Source: DAOTUB01 sp034437455 (GTDB lineage Bacteria; Chloroflexota; Anaerolineae; B4-G1). From it: a stretch of 64,000 nucleotides of DNA. This document shows, piece by piece, positions 8,795-17,412 of the stretch. How positions within the stretch are numbered: the first letter of the stretch is position 1; every line of letters begins with the position of its first letter. The DNA lies in assembly GCA_034437455.1 (NCBI GenBank), contig DAOTUB010000042.1:15201-79200 (forward strand), given 5' to 3'. The notes beneath the pieces are model-generated. The model did no database searches. It was not told the DNA's origin and was given only the letters and a program-made list of their open reading frames with translations. The position numbers were made by a program, and so were the translations under genes.

Positions 8795-11700
8795 TGTTCT
8801 TCTCCTAAAAGACTGGCGCGTTCTTCCGAAGTCAACTCACGAGGCACGTATTGCCGGGACAGGGTCAGCACGTCTTCAAATCGGGCCGGGTAACGTCGTA
8901 TCGTCCCGTCCATCGAGCCGGAGGCGATGGTTTTGCCGTCCGGGCTGTACATCACGCTTCGCACCAGCCCCGTGTGCCCGGTCAGAATGGCGATGGTTTC
9001 CGGCGGCGACTGCGAGAGGTCCCACACCCGCACCGTTCGATCCCACGAACTGGTCGCCGCATAGTTGCCATCGGGGCTGTAGTCCACGCTGTAGACGTAA
9101 GCCGTGTGCCCGGCCAGGATGGCCTCCGTCGTGTACGTCTCCAGATTCCAGATGCGGGCCGTCCGATCCCACGAGCCGGAGGCCAGGTGTTTGCCGTCGG
9201 GGCTGTAGACCACTCTGAAAATGTCGTGGGTATGCCCGGATAGCGTGGCTATCGTCTCCCCTGTCTCGGCATCCCAGATGCGCACGTCGTCGTCGGTCGA
9301 GCCGGTGGCGATGGTGCGTCCGTCGGGGCTGTAGGCGATGGCGTAAACCATGCCCGTGTGCCCTTCGAACACTCGCACCGTCTCTCCGGTGGCGACGTCC
9401 CACAGGCGCGCCGTCTTGTCGTCGGAGGCGGTAGCCAGATAGCGCCCATCGGGGCTGTAGGCCGCGCCTTCGACGTCCGCCTCGTGTCCGGCCAGGGTCG
9501 TTACGACCGACGCGGTCTCAATGTCCCAGATGCGGGCCGCGTCGTCGCTGGAGCAGGTGACCAGGTAGCGGCCATCCGGGCTGTAGGTGGCATCCCAAAG
9601 CGAGCCGCTCACCCTGGGCAGGACGGTGACCGTCTCGCCCGTCGCCAGCGACCAGATGCGAGCCGTGCCATCGGAGGCGACGGAGGCCAGGAACTTGCCA
9701 TCGGGGCTATAGTCCAGATTGCGCACCCATCCCGTGTGCCCGGTGAACGTCGTGAACATCGCTCCTGCCGGGGGTTCGGTATCCCAGACGCGCACCGTCA
9801 GATCGCCGGAGGCGGAGGCCAGGAATCTGCCCGACGGATTGTACGCCACGCTGTTGACGATGCTCGTGTGGCCGGTCAGCGTGGCCACCGCGTCTTGTTT
9901 GCGCAGCAGTACGTCCCACAAGCGCACGGTCGCGTCCCGGGAACCAGAGATCAGGAACCGTCCGTCAACGCTAAAGGCCAGGCTCAAGATCGAGTCCGCG
10001 TGCCCCACCAGCGTCAGGATCGCTTCGCCGGTGGCGACGTCCCACACCTGGATCGTCCGGTCGTTAGAGCCGGAAGCAAGCAGTTTCATATCGGGGCTGA
10101 ACGCCACGCTGTTGACGTCGGCGGTGTGATGGGTCAGCGTCATCGCGGCGCTGGCTTCCAGGCCGCCGTCGGGCGTGGTCGAGATCTCCCACAGGCGCAC
10201 GGTATCATCCCAGGAGCCGGAGGCCAGGAGGTGTCCGCATCCTTCCGCTGATGCGTCGGATGGGCTGATGCACTCGGGGCTGAAGGCCAGGCTGCGCACC
10301 AGCGCCGTGTGGCCGGTCAGATGTAGCGCAAGCTCCCCGGTCGAGGTGTCCCACAAGCGCACGACGCCGTCTCCAGACCCACTGGCGATGAAGCGTCCGT
10401 CGGGGCTATAGTCCAGGCTGTATACCGCGCTTGGCCCAGCCAGCGTGGTCACGACCGAGCCGGTCGAGGCGTCCCTGAGGTGCACGATCGCGTTGCTGCT
10501 GCCGGTGGCCAGGAAGCGCCCGTCGGGGCTGTAGGCCACACTCCAGATAGAGTGCGGGCTTTGTACGGTCCAGGCGGTGCGGCGGGCCTCTGTATCCCAG
10601 ACGCGTATTGTGCCGGCAGCCATACCCGTGGCCAGGAATTGACCGTTTGGGCTGTAGGCGACGCTGTAGGCCGCGGCTGGGCCTTCCAGGATCTCGGAGG
10701 GGTAAAAATCGATCACAGCCTGACGCAGCGCGATCCTCGCTTCGGTGGTTTGAACCTCGTCCACTGCCAGGCGTGCGAGCAGGATGCTCTGTTCCTGGTT
10801 GACCATGCGCCAGGCCAGCGACATCGAAGCCAGTTGCTTGGAACGGGCGACGTTTTTGGCTTGATTCGCGATCAGTGCCAGGACGCTCACACTGACGATG
10901 GTCAGCACGGCCAGCACGGTTCCGGCGATGCGAAGTCTGTGCATCCTGGTGCGAAATCGCTCGTTTTGTTGGCTGGCCTCGAGGAATTCTCGCTCGTAAG
11001 GCTCCACCTCGGAGGCGTGCGCCTCGGCCCAGGCCAGCGCCCCCTCCAACGTCTGGCCCCGGTAGAGAATGCCCGCATCCTCCCCCGCGTCCTTCCAGCG
11101 CCGTGCCGCCAGGCGCAACGGGGTCAGTCGCGCCGCTTCCCACGCCCGGTTCGACTGCAAGATCGGGTCGACCAGCCGGTCGTGGGCCAGCTCGTACCAG
11201 CGCGTCCCCGCCCGCATATCGGCGCGGATCAGATGCTGCTCTTCGAGGATGTCCACGGCCTCGTTGGGCAGGCCGCCGGTTTCGTGCTCGCCGCGCAGCG
11301 CCAGGCCGCGCGTCTGCATCGGCGTGATCAATTGCTCGCCGAACCAACGGCGTAGTTGGCGCTCGCTCACGCCCGGCTGTGGCGCGTTCAGCCGGGCTGT
11401 CCGCTGCACGCTCCGCGCCAGCGCGTTCTCGTAAAAATCGGTCAGCGCCCGGTTGACGTCGCCAAATTTCTCAACTTCTTCCCACTGAATAGCTAGATCT
11501 TTTTGTTCCGGCAGGTTGTCCCACAGCCGATTGCACACCACCTGCAACTGTACCGGCTCGACAAAGGGGCCGAACACCACGTCGTCGTCCTGCTCGCCTC
11601 CATAGCGATGGGTTTTGATGCGGCGCAGGTCGTCCACCAGCCTTTCGGCCACGCCCGGATCGAACGAGCATCCGGCGTTTAGCGCCGGTTGTTTCATTGC

Positions 11701-12342
11701 CTCCAGCGCTCCTTTGCGATCCAACCGCTCCATGCGGAAGCGGGCGTTCAGTCGCCGGGGCAGCAGGGTGGCGTAAGGATCCAGCCCCGCCACATAGTCC
11801 TCGCGCATCGTCAGGACGACGCCCAGGGTCGGCATCTTGCGCAGCGCCTCTCGCACCTGCTGGAAGAAACCTCGCGCCTCCTGCCAGCGATCCCGGTGCG
11901 TCGTCAGAATTTCCTCGAACTGATCCAGGATCAATATCGGCGGCCTCTGGTCTGGATCAATTGCTTTCTCTGGGTAGAACTGGCTCAGGAAGGAGAACAG
12001 GGTGTGCTCGGTCAGTGTCTGCGCAGGCGTCTCTTCTCCTGCCAATCCCATCAACGCGCTAAAGACAAAGATGTTTTCCACGTCCTGCGGGTCGATCCCT
12101 GGCGGCAGGTCGCTTCCCACTCGCACGGTGGGCAGCACGTGGAAATCGTTCTCTTCGAGTGTGGGGATGACCTGGGCGTTGAGCAGCGAGGTCTTGCCCG
12201 CACCCGATGGCGCGTAGAACAGCACCACTCGCTCCGCCATGATCAGCGACGAGAGGTCACGCGCCTCGCGTTTGCGCCCGTAAAAGTTGCGCCTATCGCC
12301 GCGCTCGTAAGGGCGCGGGCCGACGTAAGGATTATTTTTCAT
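8791..12342 (-). CDS. STAND NTPase with transmembrane helix and 14 WD40 repeats
   Basis: 1,183 residues. An nSTAND1-type NTPase opens the protein ([13 protein letters not shown]; Walker [10 protein letters not shown] at residues 44-52; Walker [13 protein letters not shown]). A winged-helix/arm region follows, then a hydrophobic helix ([20 protein letters not shown], about 470-495), then 14 WD40 repeats from about residue 554 to 1154, enough for two seven-bladed propellers. Typical blades read [21 protein letters not shown]…VRVWD. STAND proteins are signal-sensing switches that oligomerise on ATP binding, and the WD40 part would be the sensor. Its start overlaps the stop of the HAD fragment (ATGA) and its stop overlaps the peptidase start, so it is the middle of a coupled operon. 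Confidence 0.9.
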   Translation of the reverse strand: MKNNPYVGPRPYERGDRRNFYGRKREARDLSSLIMAERVVLFYAPSGAGKTSLLNAQVIPTLEENDFHVLPTVRVGSDLPPGIDPQDVENIFVFSALMGLAGEETPAQTLTEHTLFSFLSQFYPEKAIDPDQRPPILILDQFEEILTTHRDRWQEARGFFQQVREALRKMPTLGVVLTMREDYVAGLDPYATLLPRRLNARFRMERLDRKGALEAMKQPALNAGCSFDPGVAERLVDDLRRIKTHRYGGEQDDDVVFGPFVEPVQLQVVCNRLWDNLPEQKDLAIQWEEVEKFGDVNRALTDFYENALARSVQRTARLNAPQPGVSERQLRRWFGEQLITPMQTRGLALRGEHETGGLPNEAVDILEEQHLIRADMRAGTRWYELAHDRLVDPILQSNRAWEAARLTPLRLAARRWKDAGEDAGILYRGQTLEGALAWAEAHASEVEPYEREFLEASQQNERFRTRMHRLRIAGTVLAVLTIVSVSVLALIANQAKNVARSKQLASMSLAWRMVNQEQSILLARLAVDEVQTTEARIALRQAVIDFYPSEILEGPAAAYSVAYSPNGQFLATGMAAGTIRVWDTEARRTAWTVQSPHSIWSVAYSPDGRFLATGSSNAIVHLRDASTGSVVTTLAGPSAVYSLDYSPDGRFIASGSGDGVVRLWDTSTGELALHLTGHTALVRSLAFSPECISPSDASAEGCGHLLASGSWDDTVRLWEISTTPDGGLEASAAMTLTHHTADVNSVAFSPDMKLLASGSNDRTIQVWDVATGEAILTLVGHADSILSLAFSVDGRFLISGSRDATVRLWDVLLRKQDAVATLTGHTSIVNSVAYNPSGRFLASASGDLTVRVWDTEPPAGAMFTTFTGHTGWVRNLDYSPDGKFLASVASDGTARIWSLATGETVTVLPRVSGSLWDATYSPDGRYLVTCSSDDAARIWDIETASVVTTLAGHEADVEGAAYSPDGRYLATASDDKTARLWDVATGETVRVFEGHTGMVYAIAYSPDGRTIATGSTDDDVRIWDAETGETIATLSGHTHDIFRVVYSPDGKHLASGSWDRTARIWNLETYTTEAILAGHTAYVYSVDYSPDGNYAATSSWDRTVRVWDLSQSPPETIAILTGHTGLVRSVMYSPDGKTIASGSMDGTIRRYPARFEDVLTLSRQYVPRELTSEERASLLGEEQ

Positions 12343-12518
12343 TGGAAGGTATCCGGTTTTATCATAATCTGTTCGTTGATGCGCCGGTACATGCCGGAAT
12401 AGCTCGACTCGAATCCGTGCCCGGCCTGTTCAAATGTCTTTTCAAGGGCTACGGCTTCGGCCTTGTCGTAATCGAACAGGGTGCCATCGGCGTCGAGCAG
12501 CAACCATTTGTATTTCAT
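12339..12518 (-). pseudogene. HAD-superfamily hydrolase N-terminal fragment
   Basis: A 59-codon frame starting MKYKWLLLDADGTLFDYDKA carries HAD motif I (DxDGT) and the cap start seen in YjjG-like nucleotidases (KTFEQAGHGF, MYRRINEQI). It then ends abruptly with MIKPDTFQ, about a quarter of the usual ~230 residues, lacking motifs II-IV. It cannot be an active phosphatase. It retains a good ribosome site (GGGAGGC) and its TGA overlaps the ATG of the STAND gene. It may therefore now act as a translational lead-in, or be a leftover from an insertion of the downstream genes into a HAD gene. Confidence 0.7.
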
Positions 12519-12535
12519 CGAATGCCTGCCTCCCG

Positions 12536-14608
12536 CTAGGAGGAGTCGCCGCTACGGGACACCGTCCATTGCTCGCGTAGCTCGGCCATGAACTGCTGAA
12601 GGCTTCCTGAGAACACGTTGACCTCTATATTTTGAAAATAGTCCTGTAAAAACCGCTGGGCTGCCATGGCATCATCGACGCTCACGTCCTTGGGATCCAG
12701 TTGCACGCCCAGGTTTTTGATCTTGCGGCGACGCGGCAGCGTCGTCACCAGCCCCCGCAGGATCACGCGAAAGCCCCAGTCGTTCATACTGTAGCCTAGA
12801 AACATCAACGAGCTGTTCGCCATCGCCGCCCGGATGTAGGGCGGGATGCGCTCGGTCTCGGCCGAGACGCGCACCAAAAAGTCCAAATAGTCGTTCTCGG
12901 TCAGCACTAACGAGTCGATCTCCTCGTCATTGCCAAATAGGTGATAGACCAGGGGCAATTCCACCGTCGGCTCGTAGCCCGGATCGTCCTCAAAGACCGA
13001 CGGCAAGTCGTCCAGCAACTCGTTCCAGCGGCACATCTGGCGCACCGGCTGTTTGCCCTGCGCCGTCAATGCTTCGGTCAGAAAGTTATCATAGCTGGTC
13101 GTCAGGTAGAGCGGCAAATCCAGGCTGGCCAGTATTTTGTGGACGTCGTTCGGGTCGCCGGCGGTCAATTCCTGCCACCCCACCGCCCCGACCAACTCGG
13201 ACAACGTGTCGTATTCCTCGCTCGATCTCAATCCTTCGGCCAGCCCCTCCGGCAGCCGTTTGAGGAACTCGCGTTTCATCATGTCCACCATCTCGTAGCG
13301 CGGGAAATCCGCGCCCAGGCTGGTCGCCATGTACTTGATCACCTGGGTCGGTTCTTCCTTGTCCGAAAAGGGATACTCGTATTCGGCGGCCCATCTTTCG
13401 GCCAGTTCTTCCGGGGTCGGGCCCCATCGCTCTCTTCCCGCCCGGGGTCCCACGATGGGGATGCACCGGCCCTGTTCGATGTTCTTGAGCATGCCTTTCC
13501 AAAAGACGCGAGGGCTGTCAGTACCCAGCACCTCACCGCGCGCGTCCGCCTCGGCGCCCCATAACTGGCCCGATTTCAGGCGCATAAAGAGCGTGGGCAC
13601 GGTCGCATCCGGTCGCCCGGCTGTCAGCAGCGTGCTGCGTGCTTCGTTGACCGCCAGGTCCACCTGACCGTGCTCCAGCAGCCGCCGGTAGAACGTGGCG
13701 CTGAACGTGCGCGCCGATTCGACCGTCACCAGATCCTGCATGGCGACGACGGCCGGCACACCGACCGAGACGAGTTTGGGCGCCAGCCCCAGGAAGGCGT
13801 CCGCCGTCGAGCGGGCCGCGCTCTGACAGGCGGCCAGAAAGACGAGGCGCGGCTGGATACCCTGGCGCGCCAGCATGCTGGCAAGTTCATCGTCGCGCAG
13901 CAGGCGTGTATGTCCTTCGTCTTCCTGCACGTAGAGCACCGCTTGCCCGCGTTTGGCGCTGAACGCGCCGTGGCCGAGGTAGTAGAGAATGTGATAGCCG
14001 TCGCGGAGTTTACCCTCCAACCGCTCCGGGGTCACCGGCGGGTCGAGGAAATCCACTTCCAGTTCGCTGGAGTCTGCACTCTCGAAGGCGGATTCGAGCA
14101 TCTTGCGCTCCGCTTCCGCATCGACCCGCGTCAGGTTGTACTTTTCTTCGATGTCGTCGGGGTCGGAGATGACTACCAGAACGCGGATGGGACGTTCTTC
14201 GACCGGACCGCTCCAGGGCAGGGCGATGGGTAGATAGCGCGAGAAGGGCGTCTCTGCCTGGGCGCTCAACATGGCGGCCCCTTCTTGTAATGACTCCCAC
14301 GGCAATGCGTGCAGTTCGGCGGCGTTCGTGTCTATCCGCAACCGGAGGCGGCGCTGCGCGGCCTGGCCACGCGCCTCGGCCCAGGCGCTGCGCAGTGCGT
14401 CGTCCGCGAGCAACGTTTCGAGTAGCCGCTGCCCGTCTGCCGCCGGGTCGCCGCTCTCCTCCCAGGGCAAGATGTCGGCGGCCAGATAGCCACGCGGGAA
14501 CTCTTGCTGGCCGTCCAGAGTGATTTCGACCGGGTAGCCCGTATCTCCCAGTTGGAAGATGCGGATTTCCTGGTCAACAAAGGGATCGTCCGTGGTATGA
14601 TTTGGCAT
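12536..14608 (-). CDS. CHAT protease domain fused to a SIR2-like domain
   Basis: 690 residues. An N-terminal region is followed by a CHAT (caspase/HetF-associated) peptidase with His213 in YYLGHGAF and Cys261 in VFLAACQSA. The second half resembles the SIR2_2 group: IPIVGPRAG, DLPLYLTTSYDNFL, LVYHLFGNDE, LTENDYLDFL and SSLMFLGYSMNDWGFR. SIR2-like domains in bacterial conflict systems often hydrolyse NAD+; here the N-terminal GAGxS-like signature is degenerate (GPRAG), so activity is uncertain. ATG 14608 has AGGAGGG five bases upstream. It is the first gene of the operon, 17 bases ahead of the HAD fragment. The two enzyme-like halves in one chain suggest a dual effector. Confidence 0.85.
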   Translation of the reverse strand: MPNHTTDDPFVDQEIRIFQLGDTGYPVEITLDGQQEFPRGYLAADILPWEESGDPAADGQRLLETLLADDALRSAWAEARGQAAQRRLRLRIDTNAAELHALPWESLQEGAAMLSAQAETPFSRYLPIALPWSGPVEERPIRVLVVISDPDDIEEKYNLTRVDAEAERKMLESAFESADSSELEVDFLDPPVTPERLEGKLRDGYHILYYLGHGAFSAKRGQAVLYVQEDEGHTRLLRDDELASMLARQGIQPRLVFLAACQSAARSTADAFLGLAPKLVSVGVPAVVAMQDLVTVESARTFSATFYRRLLEHGQVDLAVNEARSTLLTAGRPDATVPTLFMRLKSGQLWGAEADARGEVLGTDSPRVFWKGMLKNIEQGRCIPIVGPRAGRERWGPTPEELAERWAAEYEYPFSDKEEPTQVIKYMATSLGADFPRYEMVDMMKREFLKRLPEGLAEGLRSSEEYDTLSELVGAVGWQELTAGDPNDVHKILASLDLPLYLTTSYDNFLTEALTAQGKQPVRQMCRWNELLDDLPSVFEDDPGYEPTVELPLVYHLFGNDEEIDSLVLTENDYLDFLVRVSAETERIPPYIRAAMANSSLMFLGYSMNDWGFRVILRGLVTTLPRRRKIKNLGVQLDPKDVSVDDAMAAQRFLQDYFQNIEVNVFSGSLQQFMAELREQWTVSRSGDSS

Positions 14609-14668
14609 CTGACCCTCCTGAACAGCTTGCGCTTTAGGGAATGTGCGATAATGATGATGAGTGTGGAA

Positions 14669-14697
14669 AGTATAGCACAGTGATCCAAGAGATGCAA
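14669..14697 (-). promoter_or_regulatory. Promoter of the CHAT–STAND–peptidase operon
   Basis: On the minus strand a TTGCAT -35 box (14692-14697) and a TGC-TATACT extended -10 box (14669-14674) are 17 bases apart. They give a start near 14662 and a leader of about 54 bases before the CHAT gene. The promoter lies in the short gap after the FtsW–PBP stop codon, so the operon has its own control. Confidence 0.65.
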
Positions 14698-14709
14698 ATG
14701 AATCAGGGG

Positions 14710-17385
14710 CTATTGGGACGCTGCTTGCAGCAGCATCACGCCGATGGTCGCGGCTGCCTCGGCGTCTTCGGCATGTTCGATCAGTACTGCCACCGCGTAG
14801 CGCGTGTCGTCGGTCGCCAGCGTCGTGCCGATGAACCAGGCGTGCGGCGCTCCCTCGCCTGCGACGGCGACGCCCCAATGCGCGGCGATATCCTTTTCGG
14901 GCTGTTGCCAGGCCGTGAGCAGTTCGCGCGCGTCGGATGGCGGGAGGATGTCGTGGGATTCGCCGGTGGGGGAAAGCTCCTGCCACCGTCCCGCTTCATC
15001 CTGGACACGGAGCGCCAGACGCGGCGCGGGCATTCTCCCATCGTTGGCCAGCGCCCCGGCCACCAGCGCCATTTGGAGTGGGGACACGGTCAGTTTCCCC
15101 TGGCCGATGGCCTCCATTCGCAGAGCTGGCGTGGTCGAAAGCGATTCCCCATTCCAATCGGCGGCCTCGGTCGGGATCTCCAGAGAGGGTGGGGTGCTGA
15201 GCGTCCAGCGATTTACCGCTGCCGCCAGCCCGTCGGCCCCTAGCCGTTCGCCCAGCGCGGCGATGGGGGCCGGGCACGCCGCGGCGTAGGCGCTTGCCAG
15301 GGTGTGTGGCTCGACAGGGGGCGTGTTGCAGTTCAATCGCGCGCCGTTCACCGTGAGAGGCTGTAGCGCGTTGGGCGATGCGTTTTCCAGGCTGTCGATC
15401 AAGCCCTGGGTCAGCGCCTCGGCGACTATGATGGTTTGGAGGGCCGCCCCCGGTTGGTAGAGACCCTGGGTGGCTCGATTGATCAGCGGAGCGGCGGGGT
15501 TTTCCATCAGTTGATCCCATTCTTCATTCAAGCGGGCCGGGTCAAACGTGGGGGCGGAGGCCATCGCCAAGATCTCTCCGGTTTGGGCGTTCAGCAGGAT
15601 CGCCGCGCTGGTGTTTCCTGTCAGAGTTTGCTGCGCCAATTGCTGCAACTCGGCGTCCAGTGTCAGTTGAACATCCTGTCCTTGTGGAGGGCGGTGGAGC
15701 AGGTCTGCCACGGCAGCTTCCCACTCCGAGCGGCTGGCTTCACCTCGCAACTCCTCATCGAAGCCAGCCTCGATTCCGCTCGTTCCGTAGCGCAGGCTGG
15801 CGTACCCTACGACGGGGGCTGCCGCCGTCACCGGGTAGGTGCGGGTGACGATGCCCGACGATGTTGCCTCCACGTCCGCCAGGATCACCCCCGTTCGATC
15901 CAGAATTCGCCCGCGGACGATCCGCTGTTCGTACTCCACCCGGCGGGGGTTGTCCTCTCGGGCTGCCAGCCACTCGGCGCGGGCCACCGACCAGTATCCA
16001 CAGGCGGCAGCTATCAGAGCCAGCCCCAACCCCAGGACGCAGGCCAGGCGAGTAATTAGCATTCGAAATCTGGCTGCCGACTTTTGATTATTGGTTGCTG
16101 GATTCTGACTGCTCGACACCCGGAGAAGGAGGCCGAGGGCGATGAAGGTGGAGAGGAGAGAGGAACCGCCGTAGGAGAGGAAGGGGAGCGTCACGCCGGC
16201 GATGGGAGCCAGTTTGGCGTTGGCGGCCATGATGACCCCGGCCTGGATGACCAGTCCGGAAGTGAGGCCAGCAGCCAGGAAGCGTTCGAAAGGGCGGGGG
16301 GCGCGGGCGGCGATGCGGAGGCCGCGCAGCAGGAGAATTCCGTAGAGGGCGATGACGACCAGGGTTCCCGCCAGACCGAACGCTTCTCCGATCGCGGCAA
16401 AGACAAAATCGGTATGCACGGCGGGGATATAGATCGAGCGTCCCAGCCCGATCCCCTGTCCCAGGATCCCGCCTGCTCCAAAGGCCAGCAGGGATTGCAC
16501 GATCTGGAAGGACTGGTCGGCGGCGTTGGGCCAGGGATTGAGCCAGCCATCCACGCGCAGCGCCAGCCGCGCCGACCCGACGTAACCGATGGCTCCAGCC
16601 AGGAGGAACAGGACTGAGCCTGCGACGACGTACACCCACTGACCTGTAGCCAGGTAGAGCATCCCCAGGAAGGTGAAGAAGAATAGCATGGCTGTTCCCA
16701 GGTCTTGCTGCCCGGCCAGAAGCAGCGCGGTCAGGCCGAACATCACCAGCAGCGGCCCCGCGTAGGCCAGCGAGGGGAGTCGCCAACGCCCGAAATTTCG
16801 TCCCTCTGAGACGAGCAGTTCTCCCCGTTCGGCCAGGTAGGAGGCCAGGTAGATCACCAGCAAAAGTTTTAGCGGCTCGGAAGGCTGGAAATAGGCCCTG
16901 CCCAGCTCCAGCCACAGGCGCGGCCCAAAGCCAGAGGGGTTGACTCCCAGGAAGAGCGTGGCTGCCAGCAGCGCCAGGCCGGCCAGGAGCCAGGTGTACC
17001 GATACCGCTGGAGCCAGCGCAAATTTTGCCCTATCTGGATGACGCCAAGCATCGCCAGCGTCGAGAGGAGCAGCCAGGTGGCCTGACGAGAGAGAAAATT
17101 GGGAGCCAATCTCCCCACCATCAGTAGCCCCCAACCGCTCAGGAGCGCCGCCGTGGGCAGCAGCAGCGGATCGCGTTCCGGCAGGCGGCGCGAGAGAGTA
17201 ACGTGGGCGGCGGCGAAGGAGATGACGTGGGAAAAGATGACGACCGATAGATTACGAAGGACAAATGGCGGGTAGGCCAGATGCAGCGTGATGGCACCGG
17301 CGACGACAAAGGCGGCGGCGAGCAGGAGGAGGAACCTTTCGCGACGGGCGTTCTCTGTCTGAGCGGGAGGAAGAATGGATTGCAT
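14710..17385 (-). CDS. FtsW/RodA-family polymerase fused to a degenerate PBP domain
   Basis: About 891 residues. The first half is a SEDS peptidoglycan polymerase with ten or so membrane helices, the conserved Asp in VHTDFVFAAIGEAFG (about residue 325) and the PFLSYGGSS signature (about 405). The second half has class-B PBP order: a pedestal (RGRILDRTGVILAD), then a transpeptidase-like domain (AAILLNAQTGEILAMASAP). However the catalytic SxxK reads PGAALQT (about residue 643), no SxN is found where expected (YAAACPAPI), and KTG is replaced by VAGEGAPHAWF (about 841). The glycan-polymerising half may work while the cross-linking half is probably inactive. ATG 17385 is preferred over TTG 17400. 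Confidence 0.85.
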   Translation of the reverse strand: MQSILPPAQTENARRERFLLLLAAAFVVAGAITLHLAYPPFVLRNLSVVIFSHVISFAAAHVTLSRRLPERDPLLLPTAALLSGWGLLMVGRLAPNFLSRQATWLLLSTLAMLGVIQIGQNLRWLQRYRYTWLLAGLALLAATLFLGVNPSGFGPRLWLELGRAYFQPSEPLKLLLVIYLASYLAERGELLVSEGRNFGRWRLPSLAYAGPLLVMFGLTALLLAGQQDLGTAMLFFFTFLGMLYLATGQWVYVVAGSVLFLLAGAIGYVGSARLALRVDGWLNPWPNAADQSFQIVQSLLAFGAGGILGQGIGLGRSIYIPAVHTDFVFAAIGEAFGLAGTLVVIALYGILLLRGLRIAARAPRPFERFLAAGLTSGLVIQAGVIMAANAKLAPIAGVTLPFLSYGGSSLLSTFIALGLLLRVSSSQNPATNNQKSAARFRMLITRLACVLGLGLALIAAACGYWSVARAEWLAAREDNPRRVEYEQRIVRGRILDRTGVILADVEATSSGIVTRTYPVTAAAPVVGYASLRYGTSGIEAGFDEELRGEASRSEWEAAVADLLHRPPQGQDVQLTLDAELQQLAQQTLTGNTSAAILLNAQTGEILAMASAPTFDPARLNEEWDQLMENPAAPLINRATQGLYQPGAALQTIIVAEALTQGLIDSLENASPNALQPLTVNGARLNCNTPPVEPHTLASAYAAACPAPIAALGERLGADGLAAAVNRWTLSTPPSLEIPTEAADWNGESLSTTPALRMEAIGQGKLTVSPLQMALVAGALANDGRMPAPRLALRVQDEAGRWQELSPTGESHDILPPSDARELLTAWQQPEKDIAAHWGVAVAGEGAPHAWFIGTTLATDDTRYAVAVLIEHAEDAEAAATIGVMLLQAASQ

Positions 17386-17412
17386 ATTACCGGCCACCAA
17401 ATTCGTGTTGGA

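Noticed and set aside
6806..14608. Prophage or integrative element
   Set aside because: No integrase, phage structural genes or attachment-site repeats were seen around the operon.
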